Shown in pieces: positions 1-6,946 of a stretch of DNA of 33,933 bases (positions are counted from its first letter, which is position 1; the number at the start of each line of letters is the position of its first letter). Both the position numbers and the translations under genes were made by a program. The notes beneath the pieces are model-generated. The model did no database searches, was not told the DNA's origin, and saw only the letters and a list, made by a program, of their open reading frames with translations. Origin of the DNA: an uncultured Zetaproteobacteria bacterium (GTDB lineage Bacteria; Pseudomonadota; Zetaproteobacteria; Mariprofundales; Mariprofundaceae); assembly GCA_947311495.1 (NCBI GenBank), contig CAMZLG010000129.1, positions 1-33,933 of the forward strand, given 5' to 3'.

Positions 1-153
1 ACGCATTTCTTTGATGGGTTTGACGGGTACAAGCTGAATATGTTCACCATAAGGCATTGCCATCATTTTTTGCCCTGCCTTGATATGCAGTTGCTCACGC
101 ACACTTTTGGGGATAACGACTTGAAACTTGGGTGACACGGTGACAGTTCGCAT
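1..153 (-). CDS. AbrB/SpoVT/MazE-type DNA-binding protein, partial (antitoxin-like)
   Basis: The reading frame starts with ATG at 153 and runs off the left edge, giving the first 51 residues. A good Shine-Dalgarno GGAG lies about 7 bases before the start. The N-terminus MRTVTVSPKFQVVIPKSVRE matches the swapped-hairpin AbrB fold, in which a 'K.QVVIPK.VRE.L.I..G' pattern is diagnostic; residues 8-27 carry it. In this family such short proteins are usually VapB/MazE antitoxins that bind their own promoter and pair with a downstream toxin. The toxin, if present, would lie outside the window to the left. A direct repeat just upstream could be its operator. The family is confident; the toxin-antitoxin role is inferred. 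Confidence 0.75.
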   Translation of the reverse strand, partial: MRTVTVSPKFQVVIPKSVREQLHIKAGQKMMAMPYGEHIQLVPVKPIKEMR

Positions 154-164
154 GATAAACTCCT

Positions 165-214
165 TATCGATAGTGAATTGGTACAACGATAGTGAAGAAT
201 GCATAAAAATGCAA
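165..214 (-). promoter_or_regulatory. Putative promoter and operator of the AbrB-like gene
   Basis: Read on the minus strand, TTGCAT (214-209) and TATCGT (191-186) are separated by 17 bases and could be a -35/-10 pair. A 10-base direct repeat, cgatagtgaa, occurs at 168-177 and 187-196, spaced 19 bases start to start, and its distal copy overlaps the -10. The proximal copy sits inside the palindrome tatcgata (165-172). This arrangement would suit autorepression by the AbrB-like protein. The repeat is seen; promoter and operator roles are inferred. Confidence 0.35.
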
Positions 215-389
215 TACATTATGGTGAACGCGCACTAAAACCGATTATTTTTGTATATAACCGCTGGTCACATATTGCTATCTAAAGTTGAAAGATACGC
301 GTATATTTTCTGTTCATTTTTGTGCAGACATCGCCGAGGTTTCTCCATGGAAGTCAAAATGGCAGTGTTTGAACGGGTGTGAGGTCAAT

Positions 390-1331
390 ATGAAAGCAAT
401 TATTTGTACGAAATACGGTTCGCCTGATGTGTTGAAGCTGGCAGAGGTGAACCAACCTGCACCCAAAAGCAATGAAGTGTTGATAAAAATATGCGCAACA
501 ACTGTGCATATTGGTGATGTGAAAATCCGTAGCCTGCAACCTGGCATGGGTGCGATGAAAGACTTTATCATCAAGCCATTGATGCGTTTGATTATTGGGT
601 TTAATGGCCCAAGGCGGAAGATTCTGGGTATGGAGTGTTCGGGGGTGGTGCAAGCTGTGGGCAGTGATGTGACGCGGTTCAAACAAGGCGATGAGGTGTT
701 TACCTCCACAGAAATGAAGTTTGGCACGTATGCGGAATACACATGCGTTGACCAAGATGGAATCATCGCGCATAAACCCAACAATATGAGCCATGCAGAG
801 GCGGCGGCTGTGCCCAACGGGGCGATGACGGCATTGATGGTGTTGCGCAAAGCGAAAGTGAAACAAGGTCAGAAGGTCATGATTTATGGTGCATCGGGAA
901 GCGTGGGTTCGTATGCGGTGCAACTGGCGGAAAGCATGGGGGCGGAAGTCACGGGTGTGTGCAGTGCGTCAAATATAGAGATGGTAAAAGGTTTGGGTGC
1001 AGCGGAAGTGTTGGATTATACAGCCGAGGATTTTTTGCAACGCCTTGAAACGTATGATGTGATTTTTGATGCGGTGGGTAAAATGGAAGCGGGTGCGCGG
1101 ATGAAAGCCTTGAAATCTGATGGCATATATTTGGATGTGCTCAAAGCAACCGACAGCTTGAAGCTGCACATTGATGACCTGCTTTACCTTAAAACATGGA
1201 TTGAAGAGGGTAAGCTGAAAACTGCCATCGATAGAACGTATGCATTGGAAGATATGGTTGAAGCGCATCGTTATGTGGGGCAGGGGCATAAAAAGGGCAA
1301 TGTGATTATCACTGTAGCAGCATCTGAGTAG
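390..1331 (+). CDS. Zinc-free MDR NAD(P)-dependent oxidoreductase, quinone-reductase-like
   Basis: This 313-residue protein belongs to the medium-chain dehydrogenase/reductase superfamily. It has an N-terminal GroES-like domain (MKAIICTKYGSPDVLKL onward) and a Rossmann domain with the nucleotide motif GASGSVGSYAVQ near residues 168-179. The structural-zinc cysteine cluster of alcohol dehydrogenases is absent, which points to the quinone-oxidoreductase or enoyl-reductase-like branch. I chose the ATG at 390 because the family alignment starts there and a GAGGT lies 5 bases upstream. An in-frame ATG at 288 would add 34 residues that do not resemble the family. The substrate cannot be read from the sequence. 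It stands alone, with about 70 bases before the next gene. Confidence 0.85.
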   Translation: MKAIICTKYGSPDVLKLAEVNQPAPKSNEVLIKICATTVHIGDVKIRSLQPGMGAMKDFIIKPLMRLIIGFNGPRRKILGMECSGVVQAVGSDVTRFKQGDEVFTSTEMKFGTYAEYTCVDQDGIIAHKPNNMSHAEAAAVPNGAMTALMVLRKAKVKQGQKVMIYGASGSVGSYAVQLAESMGAEVTGVCSASNIEMVKGLGAAEVLDYTAEDFLQRLETYDVIFDAVGKMEAGARMKALKSDGIYLDVLKATDSLKLHIDDLLYLKTWIEEGKLKTAIDRTYALEDMVEAHRYVGQGHKKGNVIITVAASE

Positions 1332-1402
1332 TGGATTGCAGCATGACATCTTGGCTTATGTCTGTAAAAGTTCGGGTTCAATTTAAAGAGTATAGGTAGA
1401 AC

Positions 1403-1651
1403 ATGAGCCAAGACATTGATTTTAATAACCTGCCCAAAGTGGAAGTATGCTTTGGCCCTGATTGCAGCGATAATGGTAGCCGCGAATTGGCGAAAGAACT
1501 TAAAGGTTTGGGCATTGATTCCATTATGGGCGATTGTCGTAGCCAGTGTGCCAATGCGCCATTGGTGTTGTGTGCGAATCAGGGTGTGGTGACGGCTAAC
1601 ATCGAGAAAGTATTGGCAAAAATCAAACAGGTGCAAACTGAGCAAGCTTAG
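1403..1651 (+). CDS. Small (2Fe-2S) thioredoxin-fold ferredoxin-like protein
   Basis: This 82-residue protein has four cysteines at 16, 21, 45 and 49, giving the spacing C-x4-C-x23-C-x3-C. That fits the thioredoxin-like [2Fe-2S] ferredoxin fold also used by the NuoE subunit of complex I. The second pair lies in GDCRSQCANAP, and the final part 'GVVTANIEKVLAKI' resembles the helix that closes this fold. It probably carries electrons or an iron-sulfur cluster in the cytoplasm; the partner is unknown. It is transcribed alone or with nhaA, which starts about 100 bases downstream. No signal peptide is visible. Confidence 0.75.
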   Translation: MSQDIDFNNLPKVEVCFGPDCSDNGSRELAKELKGLGIDSIMGDCRSQCANAPLVLCANQGVVTANIEKVLAKIKQVQTEQA

Positions 1652-1748
1652 CTTTGGATGTATACAGTGCGCCAAACCCTTTAAAACATTAAAGAAAACT
1701 AATCATTTCTTGATTGACCAATGGTGAGACTGCTAGCAGATTGTGACC

Positions 1749-2924
1749 ATGACGTTTATTGAAGAGTTTATCAAAAAAGAATCATCCAGTGGTATTTTGC
1801 TGATTGTTGCCACATTTTTGGCATTGATTTGCAGCAACTCCATGCTTGCGCCGTATTACGAAGCCTTTTTACATATTCCTGTGTCCATACAAGTGGGTGC
1901 ATTGCACCTTGATAAATCATTGCACCATTGGGTCAATGATGGCTTGATGGCGATTTTCTTTTTGTTGATTGGTTTAGAGGTCAAACGCGAAGTGTTGGAA
2001 GGACATTTGTCATCGCTCAACCAAGTGGTGCTGCCGATTGTGGCTGCTATTGGTGGTATGCTTGTACCTGCACTGATTTATATATATTTTAACAATGGTA
2101 ATGCTGATGCTATCAATGGCTGGGCGATTCCCACGGCAACGGATATTGCCTTTGCTTTGGGTATTTTGGCATTGCTGGGTAAACGTGTACCGCTTTCACT
2201 TAAAATATTCTTGATGGCATTGGCGATTATTGATGACTTGGGTGCGATTGTGATTATTGCAGTGTTTTATACCACGGATTTATCGAGCATATCCATTGCG
2301 GTTGCATCCGTATCTTTGGTGACATTGGTTGTGATGAATAAAATGGGCGTTGTAAAACATGGCGCATATTTTGTGATTGGATTGATTCTTTGGATAAGCG
2401 TGTTGAAGTCTGGGGTGCATGCCACACTTGCAGGTGTGGCGCTGGCATTCACCATTCCTTTGCATGGTAAAGATGAGCATGGGCAAGATATTTCGCCGCT
2501 GAAAATCATTGAACATAACCTGCATTATTGGGTGGCATTTTTTATTCTTCCTTTATTTGCATTTGCGAATGCAGGTGTGAATGTGTCGGGCATTTCGCTG
2601 GCGCAAATGGGTGGAGCAGTGCCGCTTGGTATTATGCTGGGTTTGTTTTTTGGTAAACAGGTGGGTGTGTTTGGCTTCTCATGGTTAGCCATCAAACTTG
2701 GCTTTGCCAAAATGCCTGAGGGAAGCAGTTGGTTGCAGCTTTATGGTGTGTCTGTTCTGACAGGGATTGGCTTTACCATGAGTTTATTTATCACATCCCT
2801 TGCCTTTGAAAGCGATGGTTTATTTCAATATACCGACAAGTTGGCGATTTTATTGGCATCATTTTTATCGGGTATTGTGGGTTATTTGATATTGCGCTTC
2901 ACGCGCGCTAAGCATGGCAACTAA
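1749..2924 (+). CDS. nhaA: Na+/H+ antiporter NhaA
   Basis: This 391-residue polytopic inner-membrane protein exchanges cytoplasmic Na+ or Li+ for external H+, controlling sodium and pH homeostasis. The family's ion-binding aspartates are present: D162 and D163 in ALAIIDDLGAI and D132 in TATDIAFALG, each one position off the E. coli numbering. The loop sequence WVNDGLMAIFF and the motif LLIGLEVKRE near residues 72-81 are also typical of NhaA. The length matches the usual 385-400. The start is taken as the ATG at 1749; GTG at 1743 is possible and neither has a strong ribosome binding site. Its end overlaps the next gene by 11 bases, implying translational coupling. Confidence 0.97.
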   Translation: MTFIEEFIKKESSSGILLIVATFLALICSNSMLAPYYEAFLHIPVSIQVGALHLDKSLHHWVNDGLMAIFFLLIGLEVKREVLEGHLSSLNQVVLPIVAAIGGMLVPALIYIYFNNGNADAINGWAIPTATDIAFALGILALLGKRVPLSLKIFLMALAIIDDLGAIVIIAVFYTTDLSSISIAVASVSLVTLVVMNKMGVVKHGAYFVIGLILWISVLKSGVHATLAGVALAFTIPLHGKDEHGQDISPLKIIEHNLHYWVAFFILPLFAFANAGVNVSGISLAQMGGAVPLGIMLGLFFGKQVGVFGFSWLAIKLGFAKMPEGSSWLQLYGVSVLTGIGFTMSLFITSLAFESDGLFQYTDKLAILLASFLSGIVGYLILRFTRAKHGN

Positions 2925-3306
2925 AGCAGCTTGCCCTGAATGCGGCAACATGTGTTTGCCTGTGAATATGCAAACCATGAAACATCATGTGAAAAAACCG
3001 TGGTTGGATGGGCAAGCCAATGGGAAACTGGATGAGCAAGTGGATTACTACTTTTGCCCAAGCCAAGGCTGCGCAACGGTTTATTTCTCATCGCAGGTTC
3101 AAATAAAAAGCAATGATTTGCGCCTAGAGGTGGGTGTAAAGTCTGAGAATGAAAGCGCATTGATTTGCTATTGCTTTGATGTGTCACGAGCGGATGCCGC
3201 AAACCCAGACATCAAAGCTTATGTCACCGCGCAAACCCAAGCCAAACAGTGCGCTTGTGCTGTTCGTAACCCTTCGGGGCGCTGTTGTCTTAAGGATTTT
3301 TCTTAA
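2914..3306 (+). CDS. Stand-alone CopZ-type zinc and [2Fe-2S] binding protein
   Basis: The 130-residue protein resembles the N-terminal half of archaeal-type CopZ copper chaperones. A zinc-site half has C7-x2-C10, C14, histidines at 24-25, and C48 and C53 around YYFCPSQGCATVYF. A following BFD-like [2Fe-2S] half has C85-x-C87 (ICYCFDV) and a cysteine cluster at 113, 115, 124 and 125 (CACAVRNPSGRCC). In full-length CopZ these precede a heavy-metal-associated copper-binding domain. No such domain or CxxC copper motif follows here. It starts inside the 3' end of nhaA. The fold is confident; a role in metal delivery or redox sensing is inferred. Confidence 0.75.
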   Translation: MATKAACPECGNMCLPVNMQTMKHHVKKPWLDGQANGKLDEQVDYYFCPSQGCATVYFSSQVQIKSNDLRLEVGVKSENESALICYCFDVSRADAANPDIKAYVTAQTQAKQCACAVRNPSGRCCLKDFS

Positions 3307-3312
3307 AGTAGT

Positions 3313-4263
3313 TCAAAATTCAACCTGCTCTATACGTTTAACCTCATTTTGCACGCGTGGTTTATCCAGTAAAGCTTGAAGCGTGGTATTGGGTAATAAT
3401 GCTGCAAAGCTTGGATGAGGCAGAGCTATGCCCGTTTCACCCGTATCAAAACCAAGTTGAATTGCCATCATATCTGCAAGATAAACTGCAAACACCTCAG
3501 CACGAATGGATTCAGGGATATTTTCGGGTTCGGCATACGCAGGGTGATGATGATAAGTAACACCTTGAACAATGGCTTCAGGAAGCTCCCAATGTTTGGC
3601 AAGAAGCACACCTAAATCAATATGAGTACAGGCAAAACGTTTGTGTTCAAAAACCAAATGTCCTTCTTCAACATCTAAGGTGGCAGGTTGTTGATATTGG
3701 GTGAAGAGATTTAGGCTCATTTTGCCAATGTCATGAAACAACCCCAGTGTGTTTGCTAAATCAGGATTACAATGGGGTATTTCTTCAGCAATAATTTCTG
3801 CAAAAGCAGATACTGCCATGCCGTGTTTCCACAACTTTGTCACATTGTATACTTTACCAGATGCTGCGAACGCGCCTGAAAATGAGTGGCGAGAGACAAT
3901 GGTGCGAACCATTGAGGTGCCAAGGTGGGCAATGGCTCTACCCACATCTGTGATGGTGATACGCACACCTAAACCTGGGGCGTTGGCAATACGCAAAATA
4001 GCGGCTGAAAGCACAGGGTCATCCTTAATGATATTTCCTAACTGTTTACTTGATGCATCTTTGTCGCACGCTTTTTGAAAGGCTTGCCAAAGCGCTGGCG
4101 GTTGAGGTAATGATTTGATGCTTTTCTCATACATGGTCAAACGACTGGCTGTGCCGAAAGCTGGTTTAAGTTGATGAAACTGTGTGTTTCTCTCTGTTTG
4201 GGGCAGAAAAAAGTGTGAGTGGGTGTCCATCATCATTTCTGGAATCATTTGTGCAGCCTGCAT
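3313..4263 (-). CDS. HDOD-domain signalling protein
   Basis: This 316-residue protein is largely one HDOD domain, an HD-superfamily module common in proteobacterial regulators of motility, stress and c-di-GMP signalling. Recognisable parts are the opening helices 'SLPQPPALWQAF', 'IIKDDPVLSAAILRIANAP' and the HD-containing segment 'TLGLFHDIGKMSL'. No GGDEF, EAL or receiver domain accompanies it. I chose the ATG at 4263 because GAGGAG lies 6 bases upstream; an in-frame ATG at 4302 lacks such a site. Its 3' end faces the CopZ-like gene with a 6-base gap. It diverges from the small secreted protein gene at 4468. What it controls cannot be told. Confidence 0.85.
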   Translation of the reverse strand: MQAAQMIPEMMMDTHSHFFLPQTERNTQFHQLKPAFGTASRLTMYEKSIKSLPQPPALWQAFQKACDKDASSKQLGNIIKDDPVLSAAILRIANAPGLGVRITITDVGRAIAHLGTSMVRTIVSRHSFSGAFAASGKVYNVTKLWKHGMAVSAFAEIIAEEIPHCNPDLANTLGLFHDIGKMSLNLFTQYQQPATLDVEEGHLVFEHKRFACTHIDLGVLLAKHWELPEAIVQGVTYHHHPAYAEPENIPESIRAEVFAVYLADMMAIQLGFDTGETGIALPHPSFAALLPNTTLQALLDKPRVQNEVKRIEQVEF

Positions 4264-4355
4264 ATGTTGCTCCTCATATTGGGTATATGTAAAGGTGAGC
4301 AATCATTGTGCCAAAGCAGGATGTGTTTAGCTTTAAAGAAAGAACCTTGATAAAG

Positions 4356-4371
4356 CGTGACCTTAGTCACA
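4356..4371. promoter_or_regulatory. CRP/FNR-family-like binding site
   Basis: The sequence CGTGA-CCTTAG-TCACA matches the CRP consensus TGTGA-N6-TCACA in nine of ten half-site positions. It lies in the 204-base divergent region between the HDOD gene and the small secreted protein gene. A TTGATA at 4347-4352 and AT-rich sequence around 4393-4402 could be promoter elements of the rightward gene, which would place the site near an activator position. The match is seen; the binding protein and direction of control are inferred. Confidence 0.45.
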
Positions 4372-4467
4372 AATATTAGAAAATCATAATATATGTGATA
4401 TTTTATACCACCTAATCCAAACCTTCGCCCTAAAGTACGCTGTATCAACGCTTTTGGAGTAGCTATT

Positions 4468-4701
4468 ATGAAACAAGTAACATGGGTTATCACATTATTG
4501 GGTTTGGCATTATTGGGCAATGTAACTGCATCGCAAGCAGATGGTCATTTTGATGCAAAAGTGAAGACCATTCACGAGATTGAAAATATTTTGGAGTTGA
4601 TTGCAAATATTGATGCAACGAAACATAACGACAAAGCGCAATTGAATGCTGAAAAGCAACAGTTAAAGCATATGGCGATTACAAAATTGAATAGTATTTA
4701 A
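4468..4701 (+). CDS. Small secreted/periplasmic protein of unknown function
   Basis: This 77-residue protein begins with a clear signal peptide (MKQVTWVITLLGLALLGNVTASQA), with cleavage likely after the ASQA at about residue 24. The mature part of about 53 residues is charged and helix-prone (DAKVKTIHEIENILELIANIDATKHNDKAQLNAEKQQL), with no cysteines and no recognised domain. TGGAG lies 8 bases before the ATG. A strong intrinsic terminator follows directly, so it is a one-gene transcript, possibly controlled through the CRP-like site upstream. I do not recognise the family. Confidence 0.75.
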   Translation: MKQVTWVITLLGLALLGNVTASQADGHFDAKVKTIHEIENILELIANIDATKHNDKAQLNAEKQQLKHMAITKLNSI

Positions 4702-4732
4702 ACAGTTTAGACGATTTTAAAAACATTTGAGG

Positions 4733-4760
4733 AAGCTGGGCTATATGCTCAGCTTTTTTT
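4733..4760 (+). terminator. Rho-independent terminator after the small secreted protein gene
   Basis: A 9-base stem (aagctgggc at 4733-4741 and gctcagctt at 4747-4755, one G-T pair) with a 5-base loop runs into seven T residues (4754-4760). It ends the transcript of the gene at 4468 and sits just before the next gene. Confidence 0.85.
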
Positions 4761-4803
4761 GTGCCAGACTTCTGACCTTGAGCTATGGATTGAGAGGTGT
4801 TTG

Positions 4804-5250
4804 GTGAATAATAGTATAAAGGCAAGCCTTAACTTCTATTTTAAAGGTGAAAAATTTGAGCCACACGTTGACATCAACTTGGATGATTTCTTCACAGGCA
4901 ATCATGATGTGGATTTTATCTATGATATGTTGGCAAAAAGTATAGGTATTGATAAGTACCGTCATGAGTATGATGTGATGGTGTTAGAAGATGTTTGTTA
5001 TGGTGAACCCCAAGGTATTGCAGTGGATTATGTGCAGGACGGGGAGGTGGATTGGCAAGGTTTAAAGTTGGCATGGCAAGACACAAAGGATATGGATACG
5101 CTAACACCCATTGCCAACAAATTCTTTAATGTTGAAAATTTGCAAGACGACCCCAAGCTTGCTGCTGCTTTGTTGGCGGCTTATCGCTTAGGGCAACAAA
5201 CACCAGCTACAGCGGTGAATACAAGTTTAAACGAGGGTTTTTATGGCTGA
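4804..5250 (+). CDS. Conserved-looking hypothetical protein coupled to cbbY
   Basis: This 148-residue soluble, acidic protein has no signal peptide and no family I recognise. It opens with a beta-strand-like segment 'SIKASLNFYFKGEKFEPHVDINLDDF' and ends with a helical stretch 'DPKLAAALLAAYRLGQQ'. The start is GTG at 4804, supported by GAGAGG 6 bases upstream. An in-frame TTG at 4759 would lie inside the preceding terminator. It overlaps the start of cbbY by 8 bases, so the two are probably co-translated and may share a pathway. Codon use looks like its neighbours. Confidence 0.75.
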   Translation: MNNSIKASLNFYFKGEKFEPHVDINLDDFFTGNHDVDFIYDMLAKSIGIDKYRHEYDVMVLEDVCYGEPQGIAVDYVQDGEVDWQGLKLAWQDTKDMDTLTPIANKFFNVENLQDDPKLAAALLAAYRLGQQTPATAVNTSLNEGFYG

Positions 5251-6001
5251 ATTAAAATGTTTATTGTGGGATGTCGATGGCACTCTGGCGGATACAGAAA
5301 AAGACGGACACCGCGTTGCTTTCAACATGGCGTTTGAAGAAGCGGGTTTGGATAGACGCTGGAGCGATGAGACTTATGGCGAGTTGCTGAAAGTGACTGG
5401 CGGCAAAGAGCGTATGCAATTCGACATTGAACGCGGTGGTATGCCTGAAATTCCTTATGAGAAAATTGCGGAGCTTCATGCGCGCAAAACTATTCATTAT
5501 CAAACTTTGATTGCAGATGGTTTGATTCCTTTGCGTGCGGGCGTGCTTCGCTTGCTTGAAGATGCTTATGCAGCTGGCATTACACTTGGCGTTTCCACCA
5601 CCACCACACCATCAGCTTTGGATGCATTGATTGAGCATTCGTTGGGTAAAGAATGGTTTGATAGATTTGCCGTGCTTGCAGCGGGTGATATTGTGCCGAA
5701 TAAAAAACCTGCACCAGATATTTATAATTATGCCTTGGAGCAGTTGGGTATTGCGCCTGAAAACACGGTGGCTTTGGAAGATTCGGGTAATGGTTGGTTA
5801 TCTGCACGGGATGCAGGGCTGAAATGTGTTGTGACCATCAATGATTACACTGCCAAGCAAGATTTTACAGGTGCGGATTTGGTGGTGTCTGAATTTGGTG
5901 AAGCAGACCGCCCAGCCGTGGATGTGCTTATCAATAAACACAATCTTGATGATGTGCATCATGTGACATTGGCTCACCTTCAAGCTATCTGCGAAGCATA
6001 G
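5243..6001 (+). CDS. cbbY: CbbY-family HAD phosphatase (xylulose-1,5-bisphosphate phosphatase)
   Basis: This 252-residue HAD-superfamily hydrolase carries the nucleophile motif D10-V-D12-G-T, a threonine-rich motif II (GVSTTTTPSALDALI), the motif III lysine (NKKPAPDIY) and the motif IV ALEDSGNGWLSARDAG. The N-terminal cap sequence 'AFEEAGLDRRWSDETYGELLKVTGGKERM' is characteristic of CbbY, which dephosphorylates xylulose-1,5-bisphosphate, a misfire product that inhibits RuBisCO. Related YieH/GpmB-type phosphatases are less similar in that region. GAGGG lies upstream of the ATG. Its presence suggests, but does not prove, a Calvin-cycle organism, as no RuBisCO gene is in the window. Confidence 0.85.
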   Translation: MAELKCLLWDVDGTLADTEKDGHRVAFNMAFEEAGLDRRWSDETYGELLKVTGGKERMQFDIERGGMPEIPYEKIAELHARKTIHYQTLIADGLIPLRAGVLRLLEDAYAAGITLGVSTTTTPSALDALIEHSLGKEWFDRFAVLAAGDIVPNKKPAPDIYNYALEQLGIAPENTVALEDSGNGWLSARDAGLKCVVTINDYTAKQDFTGADLVVSEFGEADRPAVDVLINKHNLDDVHHVTLAHLQAICEA

Positions 6002-6010
6002 TTATTATTT

Positions 6011-6082
6011 AGCCGCAGATGCACGCAGATAAACATAGATTGGATTTTTCTTGTCTGTGTATATCCGTGTTCATCTGTGGTT
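6011..6082. repeat. Intergenic imperfect inverted repeat, REP-like hairpin
   Basis: The left arm agccgcagatgcacgcagat... (6011-6039) pairs with the right arm ...ccgtgttcatctgtggtt (6053-6082) over about 29 bases with roughly six mismatches and a 14-base loop. Similar 'ccgcagatgaacacagat' sequences are known between genes in many unrelated bacteria. It lies between cbbY and tatD and could form a long hairpin in the transcript. Whether it terminates, stabilises or is a mobile remnant is not known. Confidence 0.6.
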
Positions 6083-6102
6083 AATAGGATATAGGAAGAA
6101 AC

Positions 6103-6870
6103 ATGCAATTATTTGATACCCACTGTCATATTGATTTTCCTCATTTTGATGAGGACAGGGATGCTGTGTTTGAACGCATGGCAGAGAATGGTGTGTCCAA
6201 AATTGTAGCGGTGGCAGTTGAAATTGAGCAAACACCGCGTTTAATCAATCTGGTGGAATCACGTGATAATGTTTGGTTTTCTGTGGGTGTTCACCCCAAC
6301 CATGAAGTTGAGCAAGAGCCAACGGTTGAGCAGCTTGTTGAACTATCCAAGCACGAAAAGTGTGTTGCCATTGGTGAGACAGGCATGGACTTTTTTCGTG
6401 ATGCTTTGCCCGCTGATGTGCAAGAAACTCGCTTCCGCACACATTTGAAAGCCGCCCATGTCGTTAAAAAACCTGTGATTGTGCATATGCGTGATGCTGA
6501 TGATGCAACTTTGCGGATTTTGCAGGATGAAGATGTGGCGGGTTGTGGTGGTATTATGCATTGCTTTTCATCGGGCTGGGATGCTGCCCAACTAGCTTTG
6601 GATATGGGTATGTCGATTTCCTTTTCGGGTAATGTGACCTTTAAAAATAACCAGGCCTTGCGTGATGTGGCAGCCAAAGTGCCTGAAGATATGTTTCTGA
6701 TTGAGACGGACTCGCCCTATTTAGCGCCAGTACCTAAGCGCGGTAAACGCAATGAACCGACTTATGTCAAACATGTGGCTGAATGTTTAGCTGAGGTACG
6801 TGGTGTATCGGTTGAGCATATTGCAGAAGTTTCCACAGCCAATGCACATAAACGCTTTAAATTAGCGTAG
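6103..6870 (+). CDS. tatD: TatD-family metal-dependent hydrolase (DNase)
   Basis: This 255-residue protein is a TIM-barrel amidohydrolase-fold nuclease of the TatD/YcfH/YjjV family. It shows the metal-binding H7-x-H9 in FDTHCHIDF, the glutamate of 'AIGETGMDFFRD', the histidines of 'IVHMRDAD' and 'GIMHCFSSG', and the final 'ETDSPYLAPVPKRGKRNEP' motif with its metal aspartate. The family acts as magnesium-dependent 3'-5' exonucleases in DNA repair and degradation. AGGAAG lies 5 bases before the ATG. Length is typical (about 260). Which paralogue it corresponds to cannot be settled by eye. It is flanked by two repeat-like intergenic elements. Confidence 0.93.
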   Translation: MQLFDTHCHIDFPHFDEDRDAVFERMAENGVSKIVAVAVEIEQTPRLINLVESRDNVWFSVGVHPNHEVEQEPTVEQLVELSKHEKCVAIGETGMDFFRDALPADVQETRFRTHLKAAHVVKKPVIVHMRDADDATLRILQDEDVAGCGGIMHCFSSGWDAAQLALDMGMSISFSGNVTFKNNQALRDVAAKVPEDMFLIETDSPYLAPVPKRGKRNEPTYVKHVAECLAEVRGVSVEHIAEVSTANAHKRFKLA

Positions 6871-6876
6871 TTGTTT

Positions 6877-6905
6877 CACCGCAGAGGACACAGAGTGACG
6901 CAGAG
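6877..6905. repeat. Short intergenic repeat of the 'cgcagagg' type
   Basis: The sequence caccgcagaggacacagagtgacgcagagg holds three variants of the octamer (gcagagga, cacagagt, gcagagga) in the short gap between tatD and the ABC-F gene. Such 'caccgcagaggcgcagag' strings recur between genes in many bacteria. It may be related in origin to the inverted repeat before tatD. Function unknown. Confidence 0.45.
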
Positions 6906-6946
6906 GAAAAGCCAGTATTTGTCTATATGCGTATGGTTAAGTATTC

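Noticed and set aside
288-389. N-terminal extension of the MDR oxidoreductase from ATG 288
   Set aside because: The extra 34 residues do not fit the family and the ATG at 390 has a better ribosome binding site.
314-923. Long open frames on the minus strand opposite the MDR oxidoreductase
   Set aside because: They are out-of-frame shadows: rich in His, Cys and Arg, with no domain and no ribosome binding site, opposite a well-supported gene.
4759-4803. TTG 4759 start for the gene before cbbY
   Set aside because: It lies in the T-run of a strong terminator; GTG 4804 has GAGAGG at the right distance.
6011-6082. The hairpin between cbbY and tatD as an ordinary terminator
   Set aside because: The stem is long and mismatched and no T-run follows on the plus strand.
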